Source: Shewanella psychropiezotolerans (lineage in GTDB: Bacteria > Pseudomonadota > Gammaproteobacteria > Enterobacterales > Shewanellaceae). Taken from it: a DNA stretch of 64,000 nucleotides. Below are positions 30,401-37,620 of the stretch, piece by piece. The notes below the pieces were generated by a model that did not search any database, was not told the origin of the DNA, and worked only from the letters and a program-made list of their open reading frames with translations. Each line of letters starts with the position of its first letter. The stretch's first letter is position 1. Position numbers and translations under genes: made by a program. The stretch covers positions 372,001 to 436,000 of the forward strand of contig NZ_CP041614.1 of assembly GCF_007197555.1 (NCBI RefSeq). Reading direction: 5' to 3'.

Positions 30401-31910
30401 AATTGTTTACCTTTTGCAGCAGGGCGTCACCTGGACAGGTGAGAGAGAGTTTCTATGTGAACAAGGCGGCTCATGCCCGGTCTGGCTTAACGTCTCGGCG
30501 ATGTTGGGAAGCAAGGGCAACATCACCCACTATGTTGCCGTATTTTCCGACATAACCGAGCGTAAACGCACCGAGGCAGATCTCAGGCGCCTGGCAAATT
30601 ATGATGTGCTAACGGGTCTTCCAAACCGCTCTCTATTTTCAACTCGGTTGGCTCAGTCGATACATCGTGCAGAGCACAGTGGTGAAAAATTAGCACTGAT
30701 ATTCCTCGACCTGGATAGATTTAAACACGTCAATGACTCATATGGTCATAGCATGGGAGATGCCTTGCTGGTCGAGGCTGCCAATCGTCTACAGTCGTGT
30801 ATCACTGAAGAGCACACCTTATGTCGTTTTGGCGGCGATGAATTTGTTATCTTATTAAGAGATGCCTCAAATTTAGATACGATAAATCATATCTGTGCTC
30901 AATTACTCGAGCAGATCGAGACTCCTTTTGAGCTCTATGGTCGTGAGTTTTTTATATCTACCAGCATAGGGGTGAGCTTATGGCCCGATGATGCCAGACA
31001 AGCTGAGGTGCTGATCAAAAATGCCGATCAGGCCATGTATCACGCCAAAGATGAAGGCCGTGGTAACTTTCAGTACTTCTCTTCCGAACGTAATTTAGAG
31101 GCCTTGTATCATCTTAGATTAGAAGCCGAGCTTCGTAAGGCAATAGAGAGAGATGAGTTTGAGCTTCATTACCAGCCTCAGGTCGATATTCTCAAGGGAG
31201 ATAAGTTGATCGGTATGGAGGCGCTATTGAGATGGCGTCACCATAAAGATGGCCTGGTCCGCACCGATATCTTTATCAAGGTGGCAGAGTCTTGTGGCTT
31301 GATTGTCGATATCGATCGTTGGGTGTTACATCAGGCCTGCATACAAGGTGCAATCTGGTCTCAGTCCTATGATGAGCCCTTTAAATTATCTGTGAACATC
31401 TCGGCGGTCCATTTTCGTCAGCCTGATTTTATCGAAGGTGTTAAAAAAATCTTAGAAGAGACCGGGCTAGATCCACACTTGCTAGGTTTTGAAATTACCG
31501 AAGGCGTGTTGATGAAGGAGTTGGATATTGCTAAGGAGCATCTATTAGAGCTCAGAGCGCTTGGGATAGATGTGGCTATCGATGATTTCGGTACAGGTTA
31601 CTCCTCATTAGCCTATTTACGCCATTTCGATGTGGATACCTTAAAAATTGATCGCTCATTCCTTATCGATATCGCGACCAATGAAGCTGACCAAGCCATA
31701 GCTAGCAGTATTATAGAGCTTGCCAGGAACCTAAAGTTAAATGTTGTTGCCGAAGGTGTGGAGACTAAGGAGCAGCTTGAACAGGTCTTTAGTCGCGGTT
31801 GCTATGTGATCCAGGGATATTATTTTTCCAAGCCCTTAACTGTGACCGAGATGGAGTCTTATATGGATAACTCGAGCCTATTTTCCGATAAAAACTCATC
31901 TGCAGATTGA
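27432..31910 (+). CDS. Reg_prop sensor with PAS, GGDEF and EAL domains
   Basis: A 1492-residue membrane signalling protein. A signal peptide (residues 1-25) is followed by a periplasmic two-component-type beta-propeller (about 26-670) with repeated (G)xIWVG/FWLG strands, then a Y_Y_Y domain (about 690-765) and one membrane helix (SLLLITLLCICVGVILY, about 770-790). The cytoplasmic part has two PAS domains (about 810-925 and 930-1050), a GGDEF domain with intact GGDEF at 1134-1138 and no RxxD inhibitory site just before it, and an EAL domain with EAL at 1263-1265. The EAL set EITEG, DDFGTGYSSL, KIDRSF and AEGVET is complete. It could both make and degrade cyclic di-GMP in response to a periplasmic ligand; which activity dominates is unknown. 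Confidence 0.9.
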   Translation: MLLTKIIKIAFLLLLISTCLTPVAASDFVMRVFGETEGLETGTINDISFDSYGFVWVATEQGLFRLSNSKIRRIDKEAFDLRLSGEYINMVEPLSEQHLLVSNYSDTYLYDMLQNTFVRFGSESLFPDYKGGGIIAQVKQGDHFIFLTLDGELLQYSYEKALLERINFLPTNADIPWGNLVALDDGRIIVGTEYELQLRDSQGLRIAVFPWGEENGLMKQLFKDSQGRIWLSSSEGVYRVYADTLKIEAVEALSFYATNIAEDNEGSFWISGRVGLIKWKPGDTEYLLYKEQLKQNADMDYIYDIEIDESGLIWVGGAGEGLAIVTSEPDFLLDTFTAKPPYSMSNEMIWGTYGEGSRVWFGTDNGLLLIDKLAQTSSTLFPQGLEVNDSIYSVESLDAAHLLLATTNGLFVVNKASFTAQRFAQWTHGENSLEHKIVYATYDDPLIQGRWWFMTSTGLYFWEPGLFNPQPMPVFIGGLNPRVVDIKSVIRDEAGKLWLGGTELFGYLDHEGEFHSKLDKFSDGSSETEINYIEQVDSDTFWLGTSPKGLIEYSLSSDDARELNKEWEIDCSSVYFIQDTADHRLIGCPKSLLRYSKSTRDIMVLGHDDGLLGGELNDGAFFYAPGEGLYVGTPDGAMLLDVDSLSNRIQRDGVFLEAVSVFYDEGVQIDLIPQDETIIKPGARMLSFQITSLDYLDGTPMTLQYRLKRKGDITQAKYLLLDGQSQLNITGLESGKYTLEILSQENGIWSAKPYSFSFSVKQYWWQRTWVKSLLLITLLCICVGVILYRQRQVKAFKLINTALVESEERLRQSLKGSDSELWEWRQDSQMFSLENQRAEKEDDRGNRILRLEDFPIHREDRDKVVNAWESMLKGSNDRFDVEYRYRREDKSWGWTRVRGRPVEVDAESGRILRVAGIYSDITLQRQLEDDVKLLAQAFGNTSEGVLIMDAAERIKVSNKAAQTIVGASDKLLNGKFFSELILAKEGRTDEIVYLLQQGVTWTGEREFLCEQGGSCPVWLNVSAMLGSKGNITHYVAVFSDITERKRTEADLRRLANYDVLTGLPNRSLFSTRLAQSIHRAEHSGEKLALIFLDLDRFKHVNDSYGHSMGDALLVEAANRLQSCITEEHTLCRFGGDEFVILLRDASNLDTINHICAQLLEQIETPFELYGREFFISTSIGVSLWPDDARQAEVLIKNADQAMYHAKDEGRGNFQYFSSERNLEALYHLRLEAELRKAIERDEFELHYQPQVDILKGDKLIGMEALLRWRHHKDGLVRTDIFIKVAESCGLIVDIDRWVLHQACIQGAIWSQSYDEPFKLSVNISAVHFRQPDFIEGVKKILEETGLDPHLLGFEITEGVLMKELDIAKEHLLELRALGIDVAIDDFGTGYSSLAYLRHFDVDTLKIDRSFLIDIATNEADQAIASSIIELARNLKLNVVAEGVETKEQLEQVFSRGCYVIQGYYFSKPLTVTEMESYMDNSSLFSDKNSSAD

Positions 31911-32008
31911 TAGAATTACTAAGCTGAAACGCCTTTGATTTGCACTTAAACTTTTTGCTAAGTTTTTGTTAGAATAACTGCGCCAAGTGTAACCAATAAT
32001 TAAAGAAA

Positions 32009-34237
32009 ATGAATATGATACGTTTACTCACCTTATTTCTCATGCTCTCTCTAAGTTTTTCGGTATTCTCCGACGAGGTGCGTCCTAAAATTGGCCTGGT
32101 TCTCAGTGGTGGAGGGGCTAAAGGTGCCGCACATATTGGTGTACTTAAAATATTGGAAGAGAATCGTATTCCTGTCGACTATATTGCCGGAACCAGCATA
32201 GGAGCCTATGTCGCCGGTATGTATGCTCTTGGTTATAGCGCCACAGAAATTGAGAAGATCATGCTCAATGAGACCTGGTCGGATGGTTATTCAGATACCA
32301 TTCCAAGGCAGTCTTTGAGTTACCGTAACAAGCAGCAGAGAGATAGGTTTAACCTTCCGCTAAACATGGGTTATAGCGATGATGAAGTTAAAGTGCCTAA
32401 TGGGCTGTTGCGAGGGCAAACCATGTCGCAGTTGTTGCAACGTTCAACTGGCTTAGTGAATCAATTTGGCCATTTCGATGAGCTTGCCATTCCCTATCGC
32501 GCCGTGGCGACAGATCTGGAAACAAGCAATGCTGTGGTTATTGCAAATGGCAGCATAGTCAAGGCGATGCAGGCATCGGCGACTGTACCCGGTGCGCTTC
32601 AGCCTGTGGAATATGAGGGAAAACTACTAATAGATGGCGGTATTGGCAATAACATGCCCGTGGATGTCGTCAAAGCCATGGGGGCGGACATCATCATTGC
32701 CGTGGATATAGGTTCATCCTTGGTGAAGAAAGAGGAGTTAACCAGTACTATTGCCGTGCTCAATCAGCTCTCAACCATGCTGACTAATGCCAGTACCGAT
32801 AGACAAAAGCTGTTATTGACGCAAGACGATATTCTTATCCGTCCCGATGTTGGGGATATGAGTACCACAGACTTTACCATTATGCCTGAGGCTTTCTCAT
32901 TAGGTAAACAGGCGGCGCTTGAGCATTTGATAAGTCTACAAGGCTTGAGTATCGGTGAAGAGGAGTTTGAAGCTTATTTAGCCAGAAAGAAGCAGTTGAG
33001 CCGTCAATGGCTCGATGATATCGATCATCCCATAGTTAATATTGTGTTCGACAATGAGTCGAAAGTCAGTGAGTCTCTATTGAGAGAGACCTTAGATATT
33101 GAAGAGGGAGATGTTGTCACTCAAGAGAGACTGGCAGAGGGAATCGCCGCTATTTACTCGTTGGATAAATTTGAGCGCGTCAATGCAGAGTTTATCGATA
33201 CCGACCAAGGCAGAGTATTGACCCTCAATACCCATGCTAAATCATGGGGGCCAAATTATTTCCAGTTGGGCTTTAGCTGGGAAGATGATTTTTCTCTGGA
33301 CTCGGCCGTCTCATTCGATCTGGCTTATACCTTGACCGATTTGACCGATACCGGCGGTGAATGGCGCAATGAACTTAAGTTAGGTTATGAAAAGCTGATC
33401 TCAACCGAATTTTATCAACCTCTGGATTACGATCAGGCCTTCTATAGCCGGGCCAAAGTGGGCTATGAGATTAAAGACTGGGAGTTCTTCGATGCCAACT
33501 CCAGAATACTGCAACTTAAACAGAAGCAGTACCGCGCCGATATCGGAATTGGGTATAACTATGTCAAAGAGGGCATGATTGAACTTGGGATTACCGGTGA
33601 AACAGGTGATTTGGAGAATGGATTATTTTTTGAGGATTTAGAATACAATTCCTATGGTGGGTATTTTAAGTTTGGTTATGACGATTTAGATAGCATCAAC
33701 TTCCCTACATCGGGTAATCGCTTTACTTTTGATGCCTACTATCGAAAAGAAAATAACCCAAATATTTCCTTTTCGGAGTTAGGTGGACACGAAGAGTATT
33801 CTATTCAACTTGAATTGGATTGGCGCGGGGCATTGAGTTTGGGTAACCATGCATTTGTTGGTATTGCTTCACTGGCCACTGTGGATATGGAGCAAGGCTT
33901 TAGCCTACATGTGTCTGAACTCGGTGGATTCTTGAATCTTTCCGGTTACCATAAAAATGCCTTGGTTGGACCCCATAAGATTTTCGGTGCATTCGTGTAT
34001 CAATATGATCTAGGCAGGGATGTGCTGGGCATGACAGATTACCCTCTCTATTTGGGAGCGAGTATCGAGGCGGGTAATGTCTGGAAGTTAAGAGAACATG
34101 TGGATCTGGATGATCTCATCTATTCCGGTAGCCTGTATTTTGGAACCGATACCAGCATGGGGCCAGCGGCAATTGGTTTCGGTTGGGCGGATGATGGCGA
34201 GAAGGCCATATTCCTGTTTATAGGTAAGAATTGGTAA
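32009..34237 (+). CDS. PlpD-like patatin phospholipase with POTRA and outer membrane barrel (type Vd)
   Basis: A 742-residue fusion. After a signal peptide (residues 1-21) the patatin domain (about 27-320) carries the oxyanion loop GGGAKG (34-39), the nucleophile elbow GTSIG (Ser63) and the second dyad residue in DGG (Asp209), so it looks catalytic. A short POTRA-like module (about 340-415) precedes a beta-barrel of the Omp85/BamA surface-antigen type to the C-terminus, which ends in an aromatic residue. This is the layout of Pseudomonas PlpD, a type Vd autotransporter lipase. Whether the patatin domain is surface-exposed, released or periplasmic in this organism is not shown. It is preceded and followed by unrelated genes, with no obvious operon. 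Confidence 0.9.
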   Translation: MNMIRLLTLFLMLSLSFSVFSDEVRPKIGLVLSGGGAKGAAHIGVLKILEENRIPVDYIAGTSIGAYVAGMYALGYSATEIEKIMLNETWSDGYSDTIPRQSLSYRNKQQRDRFNLPLNMGYSDDEVKVPNGLLRGQTMSQLLQRSTGLVNQFGHFDELAIPYRAVATDLETSNAVVIANGSIVKAMQASATVPGALQPVEYEGKLLIDGGIGNNMPVDVVKAMGADIIIAVDIGSSLVKKEELTSTIAVLNQLSTMLTNASTDRQKLLLTQDDILIRPDVGDMSTTDFTIMPEAFSLGKQAALEHLISLQGLSIGEEEFEAYLARKKQLSRQWLDDIDHPIVNIVFDNESKVSESLLRETLDIEEGDVVTQERLAEGIAAIYSLDKFERVNAEFIDTDQGRVLTLNTHAKSWGPNYFQLGFSWEDDFSLDSAVSFDLAYTLTDLTDTGGEWRNELKLGYEKLISTEFYQPLDYDQAFYSRAKVGYEIKDWEFFDANSRILQLKQKQYRADIGIGYNYVKEGMIELGITGETGDLENGLFFEDLEYNSYGGYFKFGYDDLDSINFPTSGNRFTFDAYYRKENNPNISFSELGGHEEYSIQLELDWRGALSLGNHAFVGIASLATVDMEQGFSLHVSELGGFLNLSGYHKNALVGPHKIFGAFVYQYDLGRDVLGMTDYPLYLGASIEAGNVWKLREHVDLDDLIYSGSLYFGTDTSMGPAAIGFGWADDGEKAIFLFIGKNW

Positions 34238-34365
34238 ATAGTGCGTTAATACCAGATTACAAATATTGGCTGTTGCGTTAAATCCTACGATGATAGGGTG
34301 TCATGGGATAATTTATAGCAGGCTTGAAGATAGCAGGCCACTATTCTCAAAAGGATAAATCGGGG

Positions 34366-36426
34366 ATGAAAATGAAGAGAGTAAGTAAATTGGCAGTAGG
34401 CATAGCCTTAAGCTTAGGCCTGGCAGCATGTAGTAGTAACGAACCTACGACACCTGTAGTACAACAAGCAGCCAAGGTATCAGGTGTAGAGAAGGCAAAT
34501 TTCGATAGCTCAGTTCGTCATCAAGATGACTTCTACTATAGCGTTAACGGACATTGGCTTGCCAACACTCCTATCCCTGCGGATAAATCCAATTACGGTG
34601 CCTTCTCTGTGCTTTATGAGCGGAGCCAAAATGCGTTGAAGAAAATTATCGATGAAACTGCGGCTAAGCCGAATAAAGCCGAAGGCTCCAGTGAGCAGAA
34701 AGTCGGTGACTTTTATGCCAGCTACATGAACACCGATGTCATCGAAAAACTAGGGAACAGCCCCCTAAGCAATCAGCTTGGGGATATCGCGCTGGCAAAA
34801 GATCATGACGATATCGCCAGCCTGATGGGAAGCTTGCTTGTCAGTGGTGTGCAGATTCCTTTTGGTTTCTACGTTAACAATGATGCTAAAAATTCGACTC
34901 AGTATGCGGTCTATTTGTATCAATCGGGTCTGACTCTGCCGGATCGTGATTATTACCTTAAAGATGATGATAAGTTTGTCGCGAATCGAGCCGCCTTGAA
35001 TGCCTATGTTATAGATATCATGGTCCAAGCTGGTAGCAAAGATGCTGAGCGAGTCGCAGACAGTGTCGCCCAAATTGAGATGTTTATTGCTCAGAGTCAG
35101 TGGAGTCGTGTCGAGTCCCGTGATGCCAATAAGAGCTATAACAAGATGGATAGAGCCGAGCTGCAGTCTAAGGTTACTAACTTCGACTTTGTGCAGTTTG
35201 CTGCCAGTGCCAATATAGCTAAAGTTACCGAAGTGATCGTGCGTCAGCCTTCCTATTTTGAGAAGTTCGGTGCCGAGTTTACTCATTTCTCAGTGGCCCA
35301 GTGGCAGGACTACCTGGCTTTTCATCTGGTAGACAGCTATGCCGAACTACTGAGTAAAAACTTCGTCGATCTTTACTTCGATTTTCATAGTAAAACCCTG
35401 ATGGGCATCGAAGAGCAGAAGCCGCGCTGGAAGAGGGCTGTGGATGCATCCGATCAAGTGATCGGAGAGCTCGTGGGTAAAGAGTACGTTAAGCAGTACT
35501 TTAAGCCTGAAGCTAAACAGAGAATGGAAGGTTTGATTAAAGACTTGATTAAAGGCTTCGAGGTCAGCATCAATGAACTCGAATGGATGTCTCCCGAGAC
35601 CAAGGTTGCGGCTCAAGAGAAACTCGCTAAGTTTACCTATAAGATAGGTTACCCGGATAAGTGGAAAGACTACACAGATCTCAAGATAAAAGCGGATCAG
35701 CTGGTGGGTAACTATCAAGGCTATGCTGAGTTCGAGTATAAGACCATGCTCGATAAACTGGGTAAGCCTATCGATCGCACCGAGTGGCACATGACACCGC
35801 AGACGGTAAATGCTTACTATAATCCTGTGATGAATGAGATCGTATTCCCAGCAGCTATCCTACAGCCTCCTTTTTTCAATATGGATGCCGATGATGCGGT
35901 GAATTTCGGCGGCATAGGTGCAGTTATCGGTCATGAGATCAGTCATGGTTTCGATGATCAAGGTGCTAAGTATGATGGGGATGGCAATCTGAGAGATTGG
36001 TGGACCGATGCCGATCGCGCCGAATTCCAGAAACGTGCTGCTCAACTTTCGGCCCAATATGCGGGTTATGAGGCACTGCCGGGGAAAAACGTAAATGGTG
36101 ACTTAACTCTGGGTGAGAATATTGGCGATCTGGGTGGTTTGACCGTTGCGGCTCGTGCTTATCATCTGAGCCTAAATGGAAAACCGTCACCGGTTATCGA
36201 TGGCTTAACTGGCGAGCAGCGCTTATTCATTGGTTGGTCTCAGGTGTGGCGTCGTAACTATCGTGACGAGGAGTTGGGTCGTCGCCTGATGACAGATTCT
36301 CACTCACCGAGTCACTTCCGCGCCATGGGCACACCGCGTAACATTCCAGCATTCTATCAGGCCTTCGATGTGAAAGAGGGTGATAAGATGTTCTTAGTAC
36401 CGGAAGATCGCGTCAAGATCTGGTAA
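34366..36426 (+). CDS. M13 family (neprilysin-like) metallopeptidase lipoprotein
   Basis: A 686-residue PepO-type zinc endopeptidase. The ATG at 34366 (MKMKRVSKLAVGIALSLG) gives a lipoprotein signal with lipobox LAAC; an in-frame TTG 14 codons earlier is less likely. The substrate-binding NAYYNPVMNEIVFPAAIL segment, the zinc motif HEISH (523-527, followed by GFDDQG) and the second motif GENIGDLGG are intact. The protein ends RVKIW, as in the family. It should sit in the periplasm attached to a membrane and cut oligopeptides. A terminator follows at 36494. Confidence 0.93.
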   Translation: MKMKRVSKLAVGIALSLGLAACSSNEPTTPVVQQAAKVSGVEKANFDSSVRHQDDFYYSVNGHWLANTPIPADKSNYGAFSVLYERSQNALKKIIDETAAKPNKAEGSSEQKVGDFYASYMNTDVIEKLGNSPLSNQLGDIALAKDHDDIASLMGSLLVSGVQIPFGFYVNNDAKNSTQYAVYLYQSGLTLPDRDYYLKDDDKFVANRAALNAYVIDIMVQAGSKDAERVADSVAQIEMFIAQSQWSRVESRDANKSYNKMDRAELQSKVTNFDFVQFAASANIAKVTEVIVRQPSYFEKFGAEFTHFSVAQWQDYLAFHLVDSYAELLSKNFVDLYFDFHSKTLMGIEEQKPRWKRAVDASDQVIGELVGKEYVKQYFKPEAKQRMEGLIKDLIKGFEVSINELEWMSPETKVAAQEKLAKFTYKIGYPDKWKDYTDLKIKADQLVGNYQGYAEFEYKTMLDKLGKPIDRTEWHMTPQTVNAYYNPVMNEIVFPAAILQPPFFNMDADDAVNFGGIGAVIGHEISHGFDDQGAKYDGDGNLRDWWTDADRAEFQKRAAQLSAQYAGYEALPGKNVNGDLTLGENIGDLGGLTVAARAYHLSLNGKPSPVIDGLTGEQRLFIGWSQVWRRNYRDEELGRRLMTDSHSPSHFRAMGTPRNIPAFYQAFDVKEGDKMFLVPEDRVKIW

Positions 36427-36493
36427 TAGATCTGCTACGCACTCTATTGATACCACTTCGTGGTTTGAGAGGGAGCAGAGTCTGAAAATTTTT

Positions 36494-36519
36494 AGCCCGC
36501 CAATTTGGTGGGCTTTTTA
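36494..36519 (+). terminator. Rho-independent terminator of the M13 peptidase gene
   Basis: Stem AGCCCGCC / GGTGGGCT with one wobble pair and a 5-nt loop, followed by TTTTT. It lies 67 bp after the stop codon and immediately before the 3' end of the convergent hxpB gene. Confidence 0.85.
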
Positions 36520-36527
36520 TTTATACG

Positions 36528-37193
36528 CTAGGAACTAGCACCTAGGTATTCCGGCAATTCTGTCAGGTCTCTGAGCTGCTGGTGGGCGATGATCCATTTG
36601 GGCTCATCTTGTTGTTCTACAGCCGGTATTGCTATGGTCTGCATATTGGCGGCCCTCGCGGCAACCAGGCCATTGAAGGAGTCTTCTATGGCGACACAAG
36701 TCATAGGCTCAAGACCTAGGGCCTTGGCACACTTCAGGTACACTTCTGGATGAGGTTTGCCATAGGCAAGATGCTCGGCGGACTCTATAGCATCGAAATA
36801 GTGAGCTATGTTGAGCTTGTTTAAAACAGCCTCTATGATTGGGCTCGACGAGGAGGTGGCTAAACCTATCTTATAGTCATTATCCCGGCAATATACGAGT
36901 GCACTCTCTACACCTGTCATGGCTTGGCCACTAGTCGTAATCGCGCTCACAACCTGATTGACTATGGTGTTAGCCGTGTGTTTATTGTCATAATTATCCC
37001 AGGGGAATCTCTGATACCAGTAGCCGACGACCTGATCGATTCTCAACCCCGTCGTTTGAAGTGTGTCCTCATAACATATAGGTAGCCCTAAGAGTTTCAT
37101 GGTCTGAAATTCAGCTTCTTGCCAGCTGGGTTCAGAATCGATCAAGACGCCATCCATGTCGAAAATGATGGCTTTTAACTTAGGTGAGGTCAT
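36528..37193 (-). CDS. hxpB: HAD-superfamily hexitol/sugar phosphatase HxpB (YniC-like)
   Basis: A 221-residue HAD phosphatase of the beta-phosphoglucomutase/YniC group. The nucleophile loop is IIFDMDGVLIDSEP (Asp11 and Asp13), motif II is LATSSSS, motif III Lys is in GKPHPEVYL, and motif IV is CVAIEDSFNG. The stretch TTGLRIDQVVGYWYQRFPW closely resembles E. coli YniC/HxpB (2-deoxyglucose-6-phosphate and hexitol phosphatase). The true substrate here is not known. Convergent with the peptidase gene, divergent from acnB. Confidence 0.85.
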   Translation of the reverse strand: MTSPKLKAIIFDMDGVLIDSEPSWQEAEFQTMKLLGLPICYEDTLQTTGLRIDQVVGYWYQRFPWDNYDNKHTANTIVNQVVSAITTSGQAMTGVESALVYCRDNDYKIGLATSSSSPIIEAVLNKLNIAHYFDAIESAEHLAYGKPHPEVYLKCAKALGLEPMTCVAIEDSFNGLVAARAANMQTIAIPAVEQQDEPKWIIAHQQLRDLTELPEYLGASS

Positions 37194-37620
37194 AGTGCTC
37201 CAATATATTCGTTATAACTAGCATGAATAGTACCCCTATTTTTCGTCAGTTTCTTGGGAAATCACCTATAATTTATTGAGTGTTTTTTACCTTAAAACCC
37301 AATGTGTGGGGAGATAGATACTGTTAGGTCTTTATTTAACCTTATAAGGTTCAATGTGTTAGCTTTTTTGTGTTGGGGCTTACTGATGTTATTCGCGGTA
37401 TTTATAGATTAACTAAGCTAGTAACCATGGTATGGGCATGGTTATTTGGTTCGGTGATGACTGATAAGAGTGTGATCTGATTCAAACTTTTGCTTAGCTA
37501 TAGTATAATAATCACCAGAAAAAAGTCGTGAGAAAAAGGTCGAGCCTGCAGGACTGTCAGCTTTCAATATCAGGAAGTGCAGTTTCGTTGTTAGAACGCC
37601 AAACAAAGAGGAATGTTGCC
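37194..37620. other. 427-bp divergent intergenic region hxpB/acnB
   Basis: No gene supported. It contains a perfect 14-bp palindrome AACCTTATAAGGTT (37338-37351), and nearer to acnB a CRP-like site and a -10 box (listed separately). The region from 37528 to 37620 is open in the acnB frame but lacks the conserved N-terminus and a start with a ribosome binding site. Confidence 0.6.
37471..37509 (+). promoter_or_regulatory. Candidate acnB promoter with CRP-like site
   Basis: A -10 box TATAAT at 37504-37509, with TTCAAA 17 bp upstream at 37481-37486 as a poor -35. The -35 region is overlapped by TGTGATCTGATTCAAA (37471-37486), a CRP-like sequence similar to the one upstream of lpdA. An activator overlapping a weak -35 is the pattern of class II activation. 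The start codon is 111 bp downstream of the -10. Confidence 0.45.

Noticed and set aside
37528..37620. N-terminal extension of AcnB
   Set aside because: The GTG at 37621 has a good ribosome binding site and gives the exact family N-terminus and length.
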